Of a stretch of DNA of 64,000 bases, positions 14,981 through 24,162 are shown in pieces. The position numbers were made by a program, and so were the translations under genes. The notes beneath the pieces were generated by a model that was not told the DNA's origin, searched no databases, and saw only the letters and a program-made list of their open reading frames with translations. The stretch's first letter is position 1. Every line of letters starts with the position of its first letter. Source of the stretch: an uncultured Alloprevotella sp. (GTDB lineage: Bacteria > Bacteroidota > Bacteroidia > Bacteroidales > Bacteroidaceae); assembly GCA_944322095.1 (NCBI GenBank), contig CALUNU010000002.1, positions 62,001 to 126,000 of the forward strand, written 5' to 3'.

Positions 14981-16648
14981 TCAGCTCAGGCCTGTGATTT
15001 CGCCGTTGGCATATTCGATGTGGTTGGCCTGCGGGTCTTTGGGCAGGCCCGGCATGCGCAGGATGTCGCCCGCGATGGCCACGACCATCTCGGCCCCGGC
15101 GTTGATGACGACGTCGCGTATGAGGAAGTCGAAGCCCCCGACGGCGCCATACTGCTTGGCGTCGGCTGAGAAGGAGAACTGCGTCTTGGCGATGCACACG
15201 GGGAAGTGCCCCATGCCCAGCTCCGTGAGCTGCTTGATGCGCCGGCGGGCCGGGGCGGCAAACGTGACGCGCGCGGCGCCATATATGCCCTTGGCCACTT
15301 TCTCAATCTTCTCCTCGATGCTGTCGGCGTCGTCGTAGGTGAGGCGGAGCGGCTCTGAGGGCTGACGCTCGATGGTGTCGGCCACGAGGCGGGCCATCTC
15401 TATGGCTCCCTGGCCGCCATGGGCGTAGGCGTCGTTGATGACGAAGGGCACGCCCAGCGTCTGCTCGCAGTGGGCCCGCAGCATGGCCATTTCCTCGTCG
15501 GTGTCGCCGTCGAAGTGGTTGAACACCACTACCACCGTCTGGCCGAAGGCTTTGAGGTTGGCCACGTGCTTGTCGAGGTTGGCCAGGCCGTGGCGCAGGC
15601 CCTCGGGGTTGGGGCGGCGTATGTCGTCGACGGGCACGCCGCCGTGCATTTTCAGTCCCTGCGCCGTGGCCACGATGACGGTGAGGTCGGGCTGCAGCCC
15701 GCTCTTGCGGCAGAGAATGTTATAGAACTTTTCGGCGCCCAGGTCGGCCCCGAATCCCGCCTCGGTGATGGTGTATTCGCTGTGGTGCAAGGCCATTTCG
15801 GTGGCCAGCAGCGAGTTGCATCCGTGGGCGATGTTGGCAAACGGGCCGCCGTGGACGATGGCTGGCGTGTTTTCCGTGGTCTGCACGAGGTTGGGCTCCA
15901 TGGCGTCTTTGAGCAGGGCCATGACGGCGCCGGCCACGCCCAGATCCTTCACTGTGAAGGGGCGCCCGTCGTAGGTGAAGCCCAGGAGGATGTTTTCCAC
16001 GCGGCGGCGCATGTCGTCCTCCGAGGAGGCCAGGCAGAGGATGGCCATGAGCTCCGAGGCGGGCGTGATGTCGAAGCCGCTCTCGGCGGGCACGCCGTTG
16101 GTGGCAGGCCCCAGGCCCGTCACGATTTGGCGCAGCGAGCGGTCGTTTACGTCGAGCACGCGGCGCCACAGCACCTCTTTGAGCGCGAAGCCCTCGGCCC
16201 GGTGCTGGTAGATGTAGTTGTCGAGCAGGGCCGCAATCATGTTGTGGGCCGAAGTGATGGCGTGAAAGTCGCCCGTGAAGTGCAGGTTGATGCGTTCCAT
16301 GGGCAGCACCTGGGCATAGCCGCCGCCGGCGGCCCCGCCCTTCATGCCGAAGCAGGGGCCCAGCGAGGGCTCGCGCAGGGCCACGACGGCCCGTCGTCCC
16401 AGCTTGTTCAGGCCCAGCGCCAGGCCTATCGATACGGTGGTCTTGCCGATGCCGGCCTTGGTGGCCGTGATGGCCGTTACGAGGATGAGCTTGCCGCGGC
16501 GTTTCTCGGGCGATACGAGGCGCAGGGGCAGCTTGGCGATGTATTTGCCATAGAGTTCGAGGTCGTCGGCCGCGATGCCAATGCCGGCAGCCACGCGCTC
16601 GATGCGTTCGAGCCGCGTGCTGTGGGCTATTTCAATGTCTTTCTTCAT
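14981..16648 (-). CDS. fhs: Formate-tetrahydrofolate ligase
   Basis: A 555-aa cytoplasmic enzyme that makes 10-formyl-THF from formate, THF and ATP, feeding purine and one-carbon metabolism. The P-loop region is '[27 protein letters not shown]', followed by '[40 protein letters not shown]', the strongly conserved family block, and '[14 protein letters not shown]', '[13 protein letters not shown]' and '[14 protein letters not shown]'. Full length for the family. Start [10 protein letters not shown] at 16648 is chosen because the promoter lies just upstream. It is preceded by a 21-bp iteron block (R5), which is also found before purL and thus links two folate/purine genes. Confidence 0.97.
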   Translation of the reverse strand: MKKDIEIAHSTRLERIERVAAGIGIAADDLELYGKYIAKLPLRLVSPEKRRGKLILVTAITATKAGIGKTTVSIGLALGLNKLGRRAVVALREPSLGPCFGMKGGAAGGGYAQVLPMERINLHFTGDFHAITSAHNMIAALLDNYIYQHRAEGFALKEVLWRRVLDVNDRSLRQIVTGLGPATNGVPAESGFDITPASELMAILCLASSEDDMRRRVENILLGFTYDGRPFTVKDLGVAGAVMALLKDAMEPNLVQTTENTPAIVHGGPFANIAHGCNSLLATEMALHHSEYTITEAGFGADLGAEKFYNILCRKSGLQPDLTVIVATAQGLKMHGGVPVDDIRRPNPEGLRHGLANLDKHVANLKAFGQTVVVVFNHFDGDTDEEMAMLRAHCEQTLGVPFVINDAYAHGGQGAIEMARLVADTIERQPSEPLRLTYDDADSIEEKIEKVAKGIYGAARVTFAAPARRRIKQLTELGMGHFPVCIAKTQFSFSADAKQYGAVGGFDFLIRDVVINAGAEMVVAIAGDILRMPGLPKDPQANHIEYANGEITGLS

Positions 16649-16686
16649 AAGCTTGCGGGATGTTTGCGTTTGTTGTAACCATGTTG

Positions 16687-16717
16687 CAAAGTTACCAAAT
16701 CTGCGGCAGAGCGCCAA
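16687..16717 (-). promoter_or_regulatory. Promoter of fhs
   Basis: Minus-strand TTG (16717-16715), a 20-nt spacer and TAACTTTG (16694-16687), 38 nt upstream of the fhs ATG. Confidence 0.75.
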
Positions 16718-17097
16718 CGGCCTTTCCGCTTTCCGCCCGCCCGGAGCCGGCGGCGCGCGGCCCATTTTCCAAAAAATTGCGACACGCCTCGACGGCTCAA
16801 AGAGGTGTGAAAAAACCTTTCGTCCACGTTTTTCCCCGTTTTGCGCCCCGCGGCGTTAAGGTTTGTTGTGAAAAAACACCACGCCGCGGCCTCGCTGCCA
16901 CTTGTTCGTGCCACGCCTGTCCGCCTTTGCGCCCGCGTTGCTCTTTTTCCGTCGGATTTCCCCTTCGGAAAAGCGAAGAAAATCGCACATCAGCCTCTCG
17001 TTTGTGCAAAAACAGACGTAAAAATACGCTCAGTGGCTCATTTTTCGCCCCAAAACGGGCTTCGGGGTGGAAAATGCAGGCCTTGCTTTGGCCGAAA

Positions 17098-17160
17098 CAT
17101 CCCATCGAATTTGAATTCCATCCCATGGATCGGCGCATCCATCCCATGGATTGGCGCGGA
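17098..17160 (-). repeat. 21-bp iteron block (copy R5)
   Basis: Units start at 17098, 17119 and 17140 (CATCCCATCGA, CATCCCATGGA, CATCCCATGGA on the plus strand), exactly 21 bp apart. In fhs orientation they read TCCATGGGATG. A companion stretch at 16855-16880 (TTTTTTCACAACAAACCTTAACG on the minus strand) matches the one at 6375-6396 before the CoA-disulfide reductase fusion. The intervening 16718-17335 has no supportable gene. Confidence 0.8.
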
Positions 17161-17335
17161 GCCCCCGTAGGCGCGCCGTGAGTGGCCCCAGCCGCGCCAC
17201 AGCCGCGCGGGTTCGCGGCGAGGCTGCTCACGGAGCCTTCGCTGTCCGCTCCCGACGGCCCGAGGCTCCGCTGGCCGCCGCCGCGTGGGGCCGAAAAGGG
17301 GGCGGCCGGGGCTTCCGTTTTCCGCAGCTTTGCGC

Positions 17336-17343
17336 TACCTTTG
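17336..17343 (+). promoter_or_regulatory. Probable -7 box of the cation efflux gene
   Basis: TACCTTTG lies 25 nt before the ATG at 17369. A good -33 element is not evident. Confidence 0.5.
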
Positions 17344-17368
17344 CGCCCTGAACAAAACTCGAAACGTC

Positions 17369-18307
17369 ATGAACACCACAAACGGCGACACCCGGCGGCG
17401 CGAGCGCCAGATCTACCGCGTGACGGTCGTGGGCAGCGTGGTCAATCTGCTGTTGCTGCTCTTCAAGTTTTTTGCCGGCGCCACGGCCCGCAGCTCCGCC
17501 ATGCTGGCCGACGCCGTCCATTCGCTCTCCGACTTTGTGACCGACGTCGTCGTGCTGCTCTTCGTGCGCATTTCGGCCAAGCCCGAGGACGAGGGCCACG
17601 ACTTCGGCCATGGCAAGTACGAAACGCTGGCCACGGCCATCATCGGCCTGCTGCTGCTCGTCGTGGGCTTCGGTATCTTCTGGAACGGCGCCACGGCCGT
17701 CTACGCCTATGCCCAAGGGGCCACGCTGCCGCAGCCCGGCATGCTGGCGCTCTGGGCCGCCCTGCTCTCCATCGTTTCGAAGGAGGCGCTCTACTGGTAC
17801 ACCGTTGTGGCCGGCCGCCGCCTGCGCTCGCCCTCGGTTGTGGCCAACGCCTGGCACCACCGCAGCGACGCCTTCTCGTCGGTGGGCACGGCCGCGGGCA
17901 TTGCGGGCGCCATCCTGCTGGGCGAGCGCTGGCGCGTGCTCGACCCCCTGGCGGCCGTCGTGGTGAGCTTCTTCATCATGCGCGTGGCCGTGAAGCTGCT
18001 GCGCCCCTGCCTCGACGAACTGCTCGAACGCTCGCTCCCGGCCGCGACGGAGGACGAAATTGAGCAAATCATCCTTTCGGAGCCGGGCGTGAGCGCGCCC
18101 CACCACCTGCGCACGCGGCGCATTGGCAACTACTACGCCATCGACGTGCACATCCGCATGGACGGCGATCTGCCGCTGCGCGAGGCCCACCGCGCCACGG
18201 CCGCCATCGAGGAGCGGCTGCGCGCCCGCTTTGGCCGCGGCACGCTCATCAACATACACGTCGAGCCGCTGAAAGCTCCCTGTGCGGCCGGTCCGCAGGA
18301 GGGCTGA
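17369..18307 (+). CDS. Cation diffusion facilitator family transporter
   Basis: A 312-aa inner membrane protein with six predicted helices and a cytoplasmic C-terminal domain. The metal site residues are present: 'LADAVHSLSDFVTDVV' (HxxxD in helix 2) and 'NAWHHRSDAFSSVGT' (HxxxD in helix 5), plus 'GHDFGHGKYETLATAIIG'. The C-terminal domain ends with 'NIHVEPL'. The residue pattern at the site (HD/HD) suits zinc, with iron or cobalt possible, exported by proton antiport. Start at 17369 from the -7 box and signal-like N-terminus. Monocistronic, with a strong terminator after it. Confidence 0.92.
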   Translation: MNTTNGDTRRRERQIYRVTVVGSVVNLLLLLFKFFAGATARSSAMLADAVHSLSDFVTDVVVLLFVRISAKPEDEGHDFGHGKYETLATAIIGLLLLVVGFGIFWNGATAVYAYAQGATLPQPGMLALWAALLSIVSKEALYWYTVVAGRRLRSPSVVANAWHHRSDAFSSVGTAAGIAGAILLGERWRVLDPLAAVVVSFFIMRVAVKLLRPCLDELLERSLPAATEDEIEQIILSEPGVSAPHHLRTRRIGNYYAIDVHIRMDGDLPLREAHRATAAIEERLRARFGRGTLINIHVEPLKAPCAAGPQEG

Positions 18308-18331
18308 GCCGCCGCCCGCCGTCCCCGCAAC

Positions 18332-18380
18332 AAACCGCGCCGCCCCGGTCTGCCTTGCAGCAGCCGGGGCGGCGCGGTTT
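18332..18380. terminator. Bidirectional hairpin terminator
   Basis: AAACCGCGCCGCCCCGG and its complement ending in TTT flank a 15-nt loop between two convergent genes. Confidence 0.85.
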
Positions 18381-18407
18381 ACGGATGGCGGGGTGGGGCG
18401 GGGCACG

Positions 18408-19208
18408 TCAGCCCTCGCGCCGCGTTTCCCACTCGGCAATGGTGCCCGTCGTCGAGGAAAACGACGCCCCGATGCGAAACACGGGGCGGCCGCCGCCGGC
18501 GTAGGGCAGGGCATAGCCCCGCTCGTCGATTTGGCGCAGGGCTTCGGCGGCAGAGCCGTCGAGCTTAAACTCAAAGACGTAGACGAAGCGCGGCGTTTCG
18601 ACCACGCAGTCGGCGCGCCCGCCGCTCAGCTGCCGCTCGGTATAGACGGTGTAGACGCTCACGAGGCGGAAAATGAGGTAGAGCGTGTAGTGGAAATAGC
18701 GCTCGCGCTCCCTTTCGTCGTTGTTGCGCCGCATGGAGTAGGGCGTTTCGGCCAGAAACGTCGTGAAGAGGCGGCAAAGCTCGTCGGGCCGGCCGCCTTC
18801 GAGCGCATCCACCACGTTTAGTATCCAGCTGTTCATGCTTTCGCCTTGTGGTTTCAGGTATTCGGCTGCAAGGAGTGCGACGAAGCCTTTTTTCACCTCG
18901 TCGTTGGGAAAGTCGAGCAGGAAGGTGCCTCGCCGGGAGTTGAAGTTTTTGATGGTGAGGTAGCCGCTCTGATAAATCATGGGGAGAGGCTTTTCGACGG
19001 CCAGGCCGCGAAACAGTTCGCGCCGCCCCAGAAAGTAGTTTTTCAGCGTGGAGAGCAGCAGGCTCTTGCCAAAGCGGCGGGGACGGCTCAGAAAATAGAT
19101 TTTCCCGGTCGTGGCAAGCCGGTGGACAAGGGCTGTCTTGTCGACGTAGACGAAGCCTCCTTCGACAATCTGGTCGAAGCTTTGCATTCCGATGGGATAT
19201 TTCATCAT
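18408..19208 (-). CDS. Internally deleted AAA-ATPase / PD-(D/E)XK nuclease family protein
   Basis: A 266-aa frame. The N-terminus matches the AAA-ATPase-like family ('MKYPIGMQSFDQIVEGGFVYVDKT', P-loop 'LSRPRRFGKSLLLSTLKNYF'). The end matches the associated PD-(D/E)XK nuclease domain ('VVETPRFVYVFEFKLDG', 'ALRQIDERGYALPYAGGGRPVFRIGASFS'). Full-length relatives are roughly 500-550 aa. Here 'ELFRGLAVEK' (about residue 88) jumps straight to 'PLPMIYQSGYLTIKNF', which in relatives lies some 200-240 residues later, so Walker B and the rest of the ATPase are gone while the frame is kept. It may be a decaying pseudogene or a shortened variant. Such genes are multicopy and mobile-like in Bacteroidales. 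Confidence 0.8.
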   Translation of the reverse strand: MMKYPIGMQSFDQIVEGGFVYVDKTALVHRLATTGKIYFLSRPRRFGKSLLLSTLKNYFLGRRELFRGLAVEKPLPMIYQSGYLTIKNFNSRRGTFLLDFPNDEVKKGFVALLAAEYLKPQGESMNSWILNVVDALEGGRPDELCRLFTTFLAETPYSMRRNNDERERERYFHYTLYLIFRLVSVYTVYTERQLSGGRADCVVETPRFVYVFEFKLDGSAAEALRQIDERGYALPYAGGGRPVFRIGASFSSTTGTIAEWETRREG

Positions 19209-19346
19209 GGCGTCGGGCTTTTGCGGGTTTCTTGTGCGAAGATAGGCCGTTTCGCACAAACGGCCAAGAAAGCGGCGGCGGTAAAGGGCTTTTTGCAGGC
19301 CTTCCCGCCCTCCTTCCGCTGGATTTTGCTTCCTTTGCAGGTACAG

Positions 19347-20318
19347 ATGAAAGAAAAACGACGTATGAAAAAGACCTTACGCCGCGCCCTTGCCGCCGCC
19401 GGGGCGCTGGCAGCCGTCGTGTTGCTCGCAGTGGCGGGCGGCGCGTGGTATATGCTCGATTATGCCCTGCGCCCCGAGCCCGACGGGCGCGACACGGCTG
19501 CGGCATGGCGCGCCGTGCGGCGCACGTATGCGGGCATGGACCTGTGGCGCGACAGCCTGACGCGCCGCGGCGTGCTGCGTGACACGTTCGTCAGCGCTGC
19601 CGACGGCACGCGCCTCCATGCCTGGTACGCACGGGCCTCGCGTCCCGGCAGACGCACGGCGCTGCTCGTGCACGGCTACACCGACAACGCCCTCACCATG
19701 ATGCCCTATGGCCGTATGTATCGCGAGGAGATGGGAGCCAACATCCTGCTGCCCGATCTGCGCCGCGCGGGGCTGAGCGGGGGCAGCCACATCACGATGG
19801 GGGCCCTCGACCATGCCGACCTGCACCGCTGGCTCGACGTGGCCACCGACCTCTTTGGCGACTCGGCCCGCGTCGTCGTGCACGGCGTGTCGATGGGGGC
19901 GGCCACGGCCATGATGCTTTCGGGCGACAGCCTGCCCGGTTGCGTCCGTGCCTTTGTGGAAGACTGCGGCTATACGTCCGTCTACGAGCAGTTTCGCGGT
20001 GAGCTTCGCAAACGCTTCGGCCTGCCCTCCTTTCCGATGCTCGACGCCGCGAGCCTGCTGTGCCGTTTGCGATACGGATGGGATTTCCGTTCGGCTTCGC
20101 CCCTTGACGCCGTGGCACGCTGCCGCCTGCCGATGCTCTTTATCCATGGCGCTGCCGACAGCTATGTGCCCACGGCCATGGTGCGTCCGCTCTACGACGC
20201 CAAGCCTGCGCCTAAGGAGCTGTGGCTCGTGCCCGGAGCGGCCCATGCCGCCTCCTATCGCGACCGCCCGCACGAGTATGCGCGGCGCGTGGCCCGCTTC
20301 CTGGCGCCCCATTGGTAG
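19347..20318 (+). CDS. Alpha/beta hydrolase anchored by an N-terminal helix
   Basis: A 323-aa protein with one N-terminal membrane helix (about residues 15-35), then an alpha/beta hydrolase fold: 'TALLVHGYTDNA' (oxyanion HG), 'LLPDLRRAGLSGGSHITMG', nucleophile elbow 'VVVHGVSMGAATAMM' (Ser about 181 in GVSMG), 'PMLFIHGAADSYVPTAM' with the acid Asp, and 'GAAHAASY' with the His. It resembles Bacteroidota serine aminopeptidase-like/BAAT-type hydrolases; the substrate is unknown. The start may be 19347 or the next ATG at 19365. It is divergent from the truncated AAA gene and ends before a hairpin terminator. Confidence 0.88.
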   Translation: MKEKRRMKKTLRRALAAAGALAAVVLLAVAGGAWYMLDYALRPEPDGRDTAAAWRAVRRTYAGMDLWRDSLTRRGVLRDTFVSAADGTRLHAWYARASRPGRRTALLVHGYTDNALTMMPYGRMYREEMGANILLPDLRRAGLSGGSHITMGALDHADLHRWLDVATDLFGDSARVVVHGVSMGAATAMMLSGDSLPGCVRAFVEDCGYTSVYEQFRGELRKRFGLPSFPMLDAASLLCRLRYGWDFRSASPLDAVARCRLPMLFIHGAADSYVPTAMVRPLYDAKPAPKELWLVPGAAHAASYRDRPHEYARRVARFLAPHW

Positions 20319-20335
20319 GCCGCGCCAGGACATGC

Positions 20336-20373
20336 AGAAGGGCAGCCCCACGCATTGGTGGAGCTGCCCTTCT
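20336..20373. terminator. Bidirectional hairpin terminator
   Basis: AGAAGGGCAGC and GCTGCCCTTCT arms between the convergent hydrolase and Omp28-like lipoprotein genes. Confidence 0.8.
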
Positions 20374-20400
20374 TGTGTGTATTCCCTTGTGGGAAGAGGC

Positions 20401-22152
20401 TTATTGCGTCACGCTGATCTGGTCGGCGTTGAGGATGTGCCCGGTAGCGTCGTCGACGATGAGGACAGCCACGTGGCAGTATGCCGGGTTGATGGCTGGT
20501 ACGCCTTCGAGACTGATGGTGTAGTCGAGGGCGTAGTCGGTGCCGGGCACGAGCGTAGCGGGCAGCAGGTCGGCGCTGCCGTCGTAGGAGGGAGCTATGA
20601 CGCGGGCCACTTCGTTATACTTCATGCCCACGATGTAGCTCTGTCCCATTTCGCCTCCGCGTCCGAAACGGCCGAAGACGGGATAATCGAACGGAGACAG
20701 GTAGTTCGACTGCGTGCCCTCGGCTGCTACGCTGTCCTCCGTCACGACGTAGGCCACGCGCAGGCGCTGCCCCGTCTTTTCGACGGCCGAGCGCAGCGTG
20801 CCCTTCACCTCGATGGCCGCACCCGTGTGGCGGGCGGCGGTGAGATCGGGTTGCAGTTCGGCCTGGCGGCTCAGGGCGCTCTCCATCGTCGTGAAGAAGG
20901 TGCCTGCCCCTTCCAGCTCATAGTCTTCGGTCATGGGCGTGAGGCCGCTACCCGTGCGGTTCACCTGTCCGTTGGGGAAAGTGTTGAAGCGCAGCGCCGA
21001 GTCGTAGTCGGCGTCGGTGAGCACGTCCTTGTTGTGAACGGCGATGCACACGGCCCGCTCGCCAAAGGTGGCACGGATGTGCTCAATGGCCAGGATGCCC
21101 AGCGGACACCAGCCGCACCACATGCCCGTGCCCTCTTCGAGCACAGCCTTGGTTTCGGGTATGAAGCTCACGGAGGCTACCGAGTCGGTGACGCCCACGT
21201 TTGTGCAGCCTTCCACGTTGGCCCAAAGGCGGTAGCTGACGTATTTACCTTGTTCGGCGGGTGTCAGTTTTTGTGAAAAGGCAAAGTCGAACTCAGAGCC
21301 CGGCTGTATGTTGACGTTGTCGAAGGTTTCGCTGCGCACGACGGAGTCGGCCGTGGTGTAGTGGACGGTAAATGACGTGATGGGGCGGTCGGTGGCGCGT
21401 ATGCTCCCCTTGATTTCAATCGACTCGTCGGCAACGAGCGGCGCCGTCTTGTCGCTGATTTCGTAGGCCATGGGTTTCATCACGCAGATGTCGTCGAGGC
21501 AGATCATGCTCTTGTCGGTGCTTTGGTTCACAAAGGCGATGTAGACGGTCTGCCCGCCATATTCTTTGAGCGAAAGGCTGTGGTCGACCCATTCGCCGTC
21601 GAGGTTTTCGGTGGGGCCGCTCTCTTCTTCCGCGATTTCCCATACGGGCGTGGCGGGAAAGTCGGTTTCGGGCGTACCTCCCGTGGTGGAGATGAACACT
21701 TTCAGACCGTCTTGTTTGCCCGGTGTGAGCGATTCAGACTTCCATGTGAGTATGCATGTGCTGTCGGGGATGGTGATGGCGCGCGTCACGAGCCAGGCAT
21801 TGGCTGTCCCGGCGGGCGAAAAGGCCGAGGGCGTGCCGGCAAACATGTTGGTGGTCAGCGCGCCGTCGCGGAGCTGGAAAGCCCAGGGATTTTCAGCATT
21901 GAAACCGAGGCTCTGCATGTCGGACGAATAAGTCTGGCCGGTGAGCTCGTATCCAGTCACAAGGTCGCGCACCAGACTCGTGTTCTGAAAATCGCAGGCG
22001 AAGAGCACGTCGTCTTCCTCCATGAATGGTTCCGAAGGGCTCACAGGGGGTGTGGCGGGACCGGCCGTTTCATCGTCGGAACAGCCGACGGCGAGCAGAC
22101 TTGCTGCCGGGAGAAGCAGAAGGCTTGTCTTGAACAGATGTTTGAACGTCAT
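20401..22152 (-). CDS. Omp28-related surface lipoprotein with choice-of-anchor J-like domain
   Basis: A 583-aa lipoprotein (lipobox 'LLAVGCSDD'). Residues about 45-220 look like a cleaved-adhesin/choice-of-anchor J jelly roll ('FACDFQNTS', 'WLVTRAITIPDSTCILTWKSES', 'GQTVYIAFVNQSTDKSMICLDDICV'). A middle beta region is followed by an Omp28-like thioredoxin fold domain with 'EGTGMWCGWCPLGILAIEHI' (CGWC motif, about residue 345) and 'VCIAVHNKDVL'. Omp28 was described as an outer membrane protein of Porphyromonas. The CGWC pair suggests a thiol or metal role, which is inference. It lies 59 nt downstream of a related gene and is likely cotranscribed with it. Confidence 0.82.
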   Translation of the reverse strand: MTFKHLFKTSLLLLPAASLLAVGCSDDETAGPATPPVSPSEPFMEEDDVLFACDFQNTSLVRDLVTGYELTGQTYSSDMQSLGFNAENPWAFQLRDGALTTNMFAGTPSAFSPAGTANAWLVTRAITIPDSTCILTWKSESLTPGKQDGLKVFISTTGGTPETDFPATPVWEIAEEESGPTENLDGEWVDHSLSLKEYGGQTVYIAFVNQSTDKSMICLDDICVMKPMAYEISDKTAPLVADESIEIKGSIRATDRPITSFTVHYTTADSVVRSETFDNVNIQPGSEFDFAFSQKLTPAEQGKYVSYRLWANVEGCTNVGVTDSVASVSFIPETKAVLEEGTGMWCGWCPLGILAIEHIRATFGERAVCIAVHNKDVLTDADYDSALRFNTFPNGQVNRTGSGLTPMTEDYELEGAGTFFTTMESALSRQAELQPDLTAARHTGAAIEVKGTLRSAVEKTGQRLRVAYVVTEDSVAAEGTQSNYLSPFDYPVFGRFGRGGEMGQSYIVGMKYNEVARVIAPSYDGSADLLPATLVPGTDYALDYTISLEGVPAINPAYCHVAVLIVDDATGHILNADQISVTQ

Positions 22153-22211
22153 TGTTGTGTTGGTTGATGTTTGGTTTTGGAAAATCGCTGGTAAGGAAGA
22201 GCCCGGCGGCC

Positions 22212-24059
22212 TTATCGGCCAATGAGCATTTTGAGCGTTTGCATCGTGTGGCCGCTTACGGCGTTCAGTACGTAGACGCCCTCGGGCAGCGGGCCGAGCG
22301 GGAACGCACCGCCCGTCAGGTTGCTGCGCTTCAGGACGGTGCGGCCGTCGGCAGCCGTAAGGGTCAGGCTCTCGCAGTTGCGGGCGATGACGAGGACGTT
22401 GCCTTCGCGGCGGACGAGGGGGCCGGCTTCTGCCGGGCTGCCGATGCCCGTGGGGAGCAGTTCGTCCAGGTCGAGTGCTGCCGTGTTGAGTACGGCGCAG
22501 TTGTTGCGGTCGCTGCGGTCGTTGTTGGCCACGAAAGCTACAGCCTGCATGCGGTCAATGCGCCAGTCGGCCGGGATCTCGGTCTGGAAATCGGCCTCGA
22601 AACCGTCGGTGGTATCGACGGACGAGCCCCAGGCGGGCGTCAGGAAGCGACGTGCCGTATGGCGGTGATAGAAGCCGCCCGAGGCGCCGCTCTGTGTCGT
22701 GGTGAAGAGGCTGTCTTCGGTGAGCAGGACGGTGAGGGCGGGCTGCATGCCGTCGGTAGGGAGCAGGGCGCGGCCCTCAACGTGCAGGTCGAGACGGCGC
22801 GTCGCGGCATCGAGGCGACCCGTCAGGTCAAGGCTCACAAAGGCCGGAGTTGTGCTTTCTTCATCGAGCAGGTCGTTCAGAATGTCCATGCCGACGCCCG
22901 TCACGGGGGTGGCAGTTTCGGCGTAGGCGGGAAAGCGTGCCGCATGGTTCGTGCGGTCGAACATCAGGGCGGGGGCAAACATGCGGTCGGCGTAGAACCA
23001 TTCGTATTCGCGGCTCTCGTCGAGCGTATAGCTGTCGGTGTAATAGCCGATGTGGTGCCCCACCTCTACGATGCCGATCCGTCCGCGCAGGGCCCGCTCG
23101 ATGTAGGCGTGAGCCGTGGGGCAGTTGGAGCAGCGCTCCGTGGAGAGCACTTCGAGCAGCACTTGCCTCGCTTCGAACCGGTCGGCGCAGAGCACGTCGG
23201 CTGTGGCCGATGCGTTGTCCGACGGGTCGGCGTCGGCGTTGCCGTTCACTTCGACGATGCGCAGCGAGCAGGAACGGCGGTCCTCTCCCCCGGGTACGGG
23301 TATGTCAAGGTTGAACGGGGCTTCCTCGCGGTAGCCTGCGTCGAGGCCGTCAATGGTCTGTCGGGTGGTGGCGGTGCCGAAAGTGGTTTCCACCGTGATG
23401 CTTCCGACCGGAGCGGCACCTAGGTTTATAAAACGGCCACCGACGCTTACCGTCCCTCCGTTTTGGGCAAAACGTGGCAGTTGCCATTCCGTAAGTCGCA
23501 CATTGTCGTGCGGCAGGTTGCCGCGCATCACGGCATAGAGGGCTGTTCCGTAGGGCTGGCCGAGGCGCTGCCACGTTCCGGCGTCCTCGAACCATTCCTC
23601 GCCGTCCTCTGCCGCTTCCATGCAGGGCAGCAGCGTGAGGCCGGTACCTTCGTAGCCGATGCAGACGGCGCTGCCGTCGGGCACGTAGGGCTCGGTCAGC
23701 GTCACGCGGTTCCATTTGAACGCTTCGGGTGTGAACGTCTGTTGGCAGATGGGCTCTCCGCCCGGCTCATGCGAGAGGAATACGCGGAACGGGCTGCCGT
23801 CGCCCGTTTCGTAGACGTAGACGTAAATGTCCGTCAGGCGGCAGCCGGTGTAGAGCTGCATGGTCGTCGAGGGGATGGCGATGGCCGCGCCCGAGGGGCG
23901 GTCGCTTTGTGTCACGCTTTGATAGAATACGGGCATGCGCCCGGTGTTGCCCGCCCGGAGCGAGTCGAGTACGGTGTCGGCGGCGCTGTGCCGCGTGGTG
24001 GCGGGCAGTAGCAGCAGCAAGGCTGCACACAGGCGGAGTAAGCTTCGTCTCAGCATCAT
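22212..24059 (-). CDS. Omp28-like protein with T9SS C-terminal sorting tail
   Basis: A 615-aa secreted protein with a signal peptide (LLRLCAALLLLLPATTRHSAA). The first 170 residues form a beta domain ('YTGCRLTDIYVYVYE', 'FRVFLSHEPGGEP'). A CARDB-like segment follows ('GGRFINLGAAPVGSITVETTF'), then an Omp28-like thioredoxin fold with 'LEVLSTERCSNCPTAHAYIERAL' (CSNC, about residue 315). The C-terminal tail 'LPEGVYVLNAVSGHTMQTLKMLIGR' fits a type A T9SS sorting domain. So it is a CXXC-bearing surface protein delivered by T9SS, whereas its downstream neighbour is a lipoprotein with a similar domain. Confidence 0.8.
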   Translation of the reverse strand: MMLRRSLLRLCAALLLLLPATTRHSAADTVLDSLRAGNTGRMPVFYQSVTQSDRPSGAAIAIPSTTMQLYTGCRLTDIYVYVYETGDGSPFRVFLSHEPGGEPICQQTFTPEAFKWNRVTLTEPYVPDGSAVCIGYEGTGLTLLPCMEAAEDGEEWFEDAGTWQRLGQPYGTALYAVMRGNLPHDNVRLTEWQLPRFAQNGGTVSVGGRFINLGAAPVGSITVETTFGTATTRQTIDGLDAGYREEAPFNLDIPVPGGEDRRSCSLRIVEVNGNADADPSDNASATADVLCADRFEARQVLLEVLSTERCSNCPTAHAYIERALRGRIGIVEVGHHIGYYTDSYTLDESREYEWFYADRMFAPALMFDRTNHAARFPAYAETATPVTGVGMDILNDLLDEESTTPAFVSLDLTGRLDAATRRLDLHVEGRALLPTDGMQPALTVLLTEDSLFTTTQSGASGGFYHRHTARRFLTPAWGSSVDTTDGFEADFQTEIPADWRIDRMQAVAFVANNDRSDRNNCAVLNTAALDLDELLPTGIGSPAEAGPLVRREGNVLVIARNCESLTLTAADGRTVLKRSNLTGGAFPLGPLPEGVYVLNAVSGHTMQTLKMLIGR

Positions 24060-24090
24060 GCGGATGGTATGAAACTATTTAAAAACTACG

Positions 24091-24131
24091 GGAAAACGCC
24101 CGGCCGTTATGGTCGGGCGCTCCCCGTATGG
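24091..24131. terminator. Hairpin between two secreted protein genes
   Basis: CGCCCGGCC and GGTCGGGCG arms within a larger CGGGGA-type outer stem, in the 103-nt gap between the 25497 gene and the Omp28-like gene. It could attenuate rather than terminate. Confidence 0.5.
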
Positions 24132-24162
24132 TGGGTGGGTCGCGGCCGGAGCCGCATGATTG

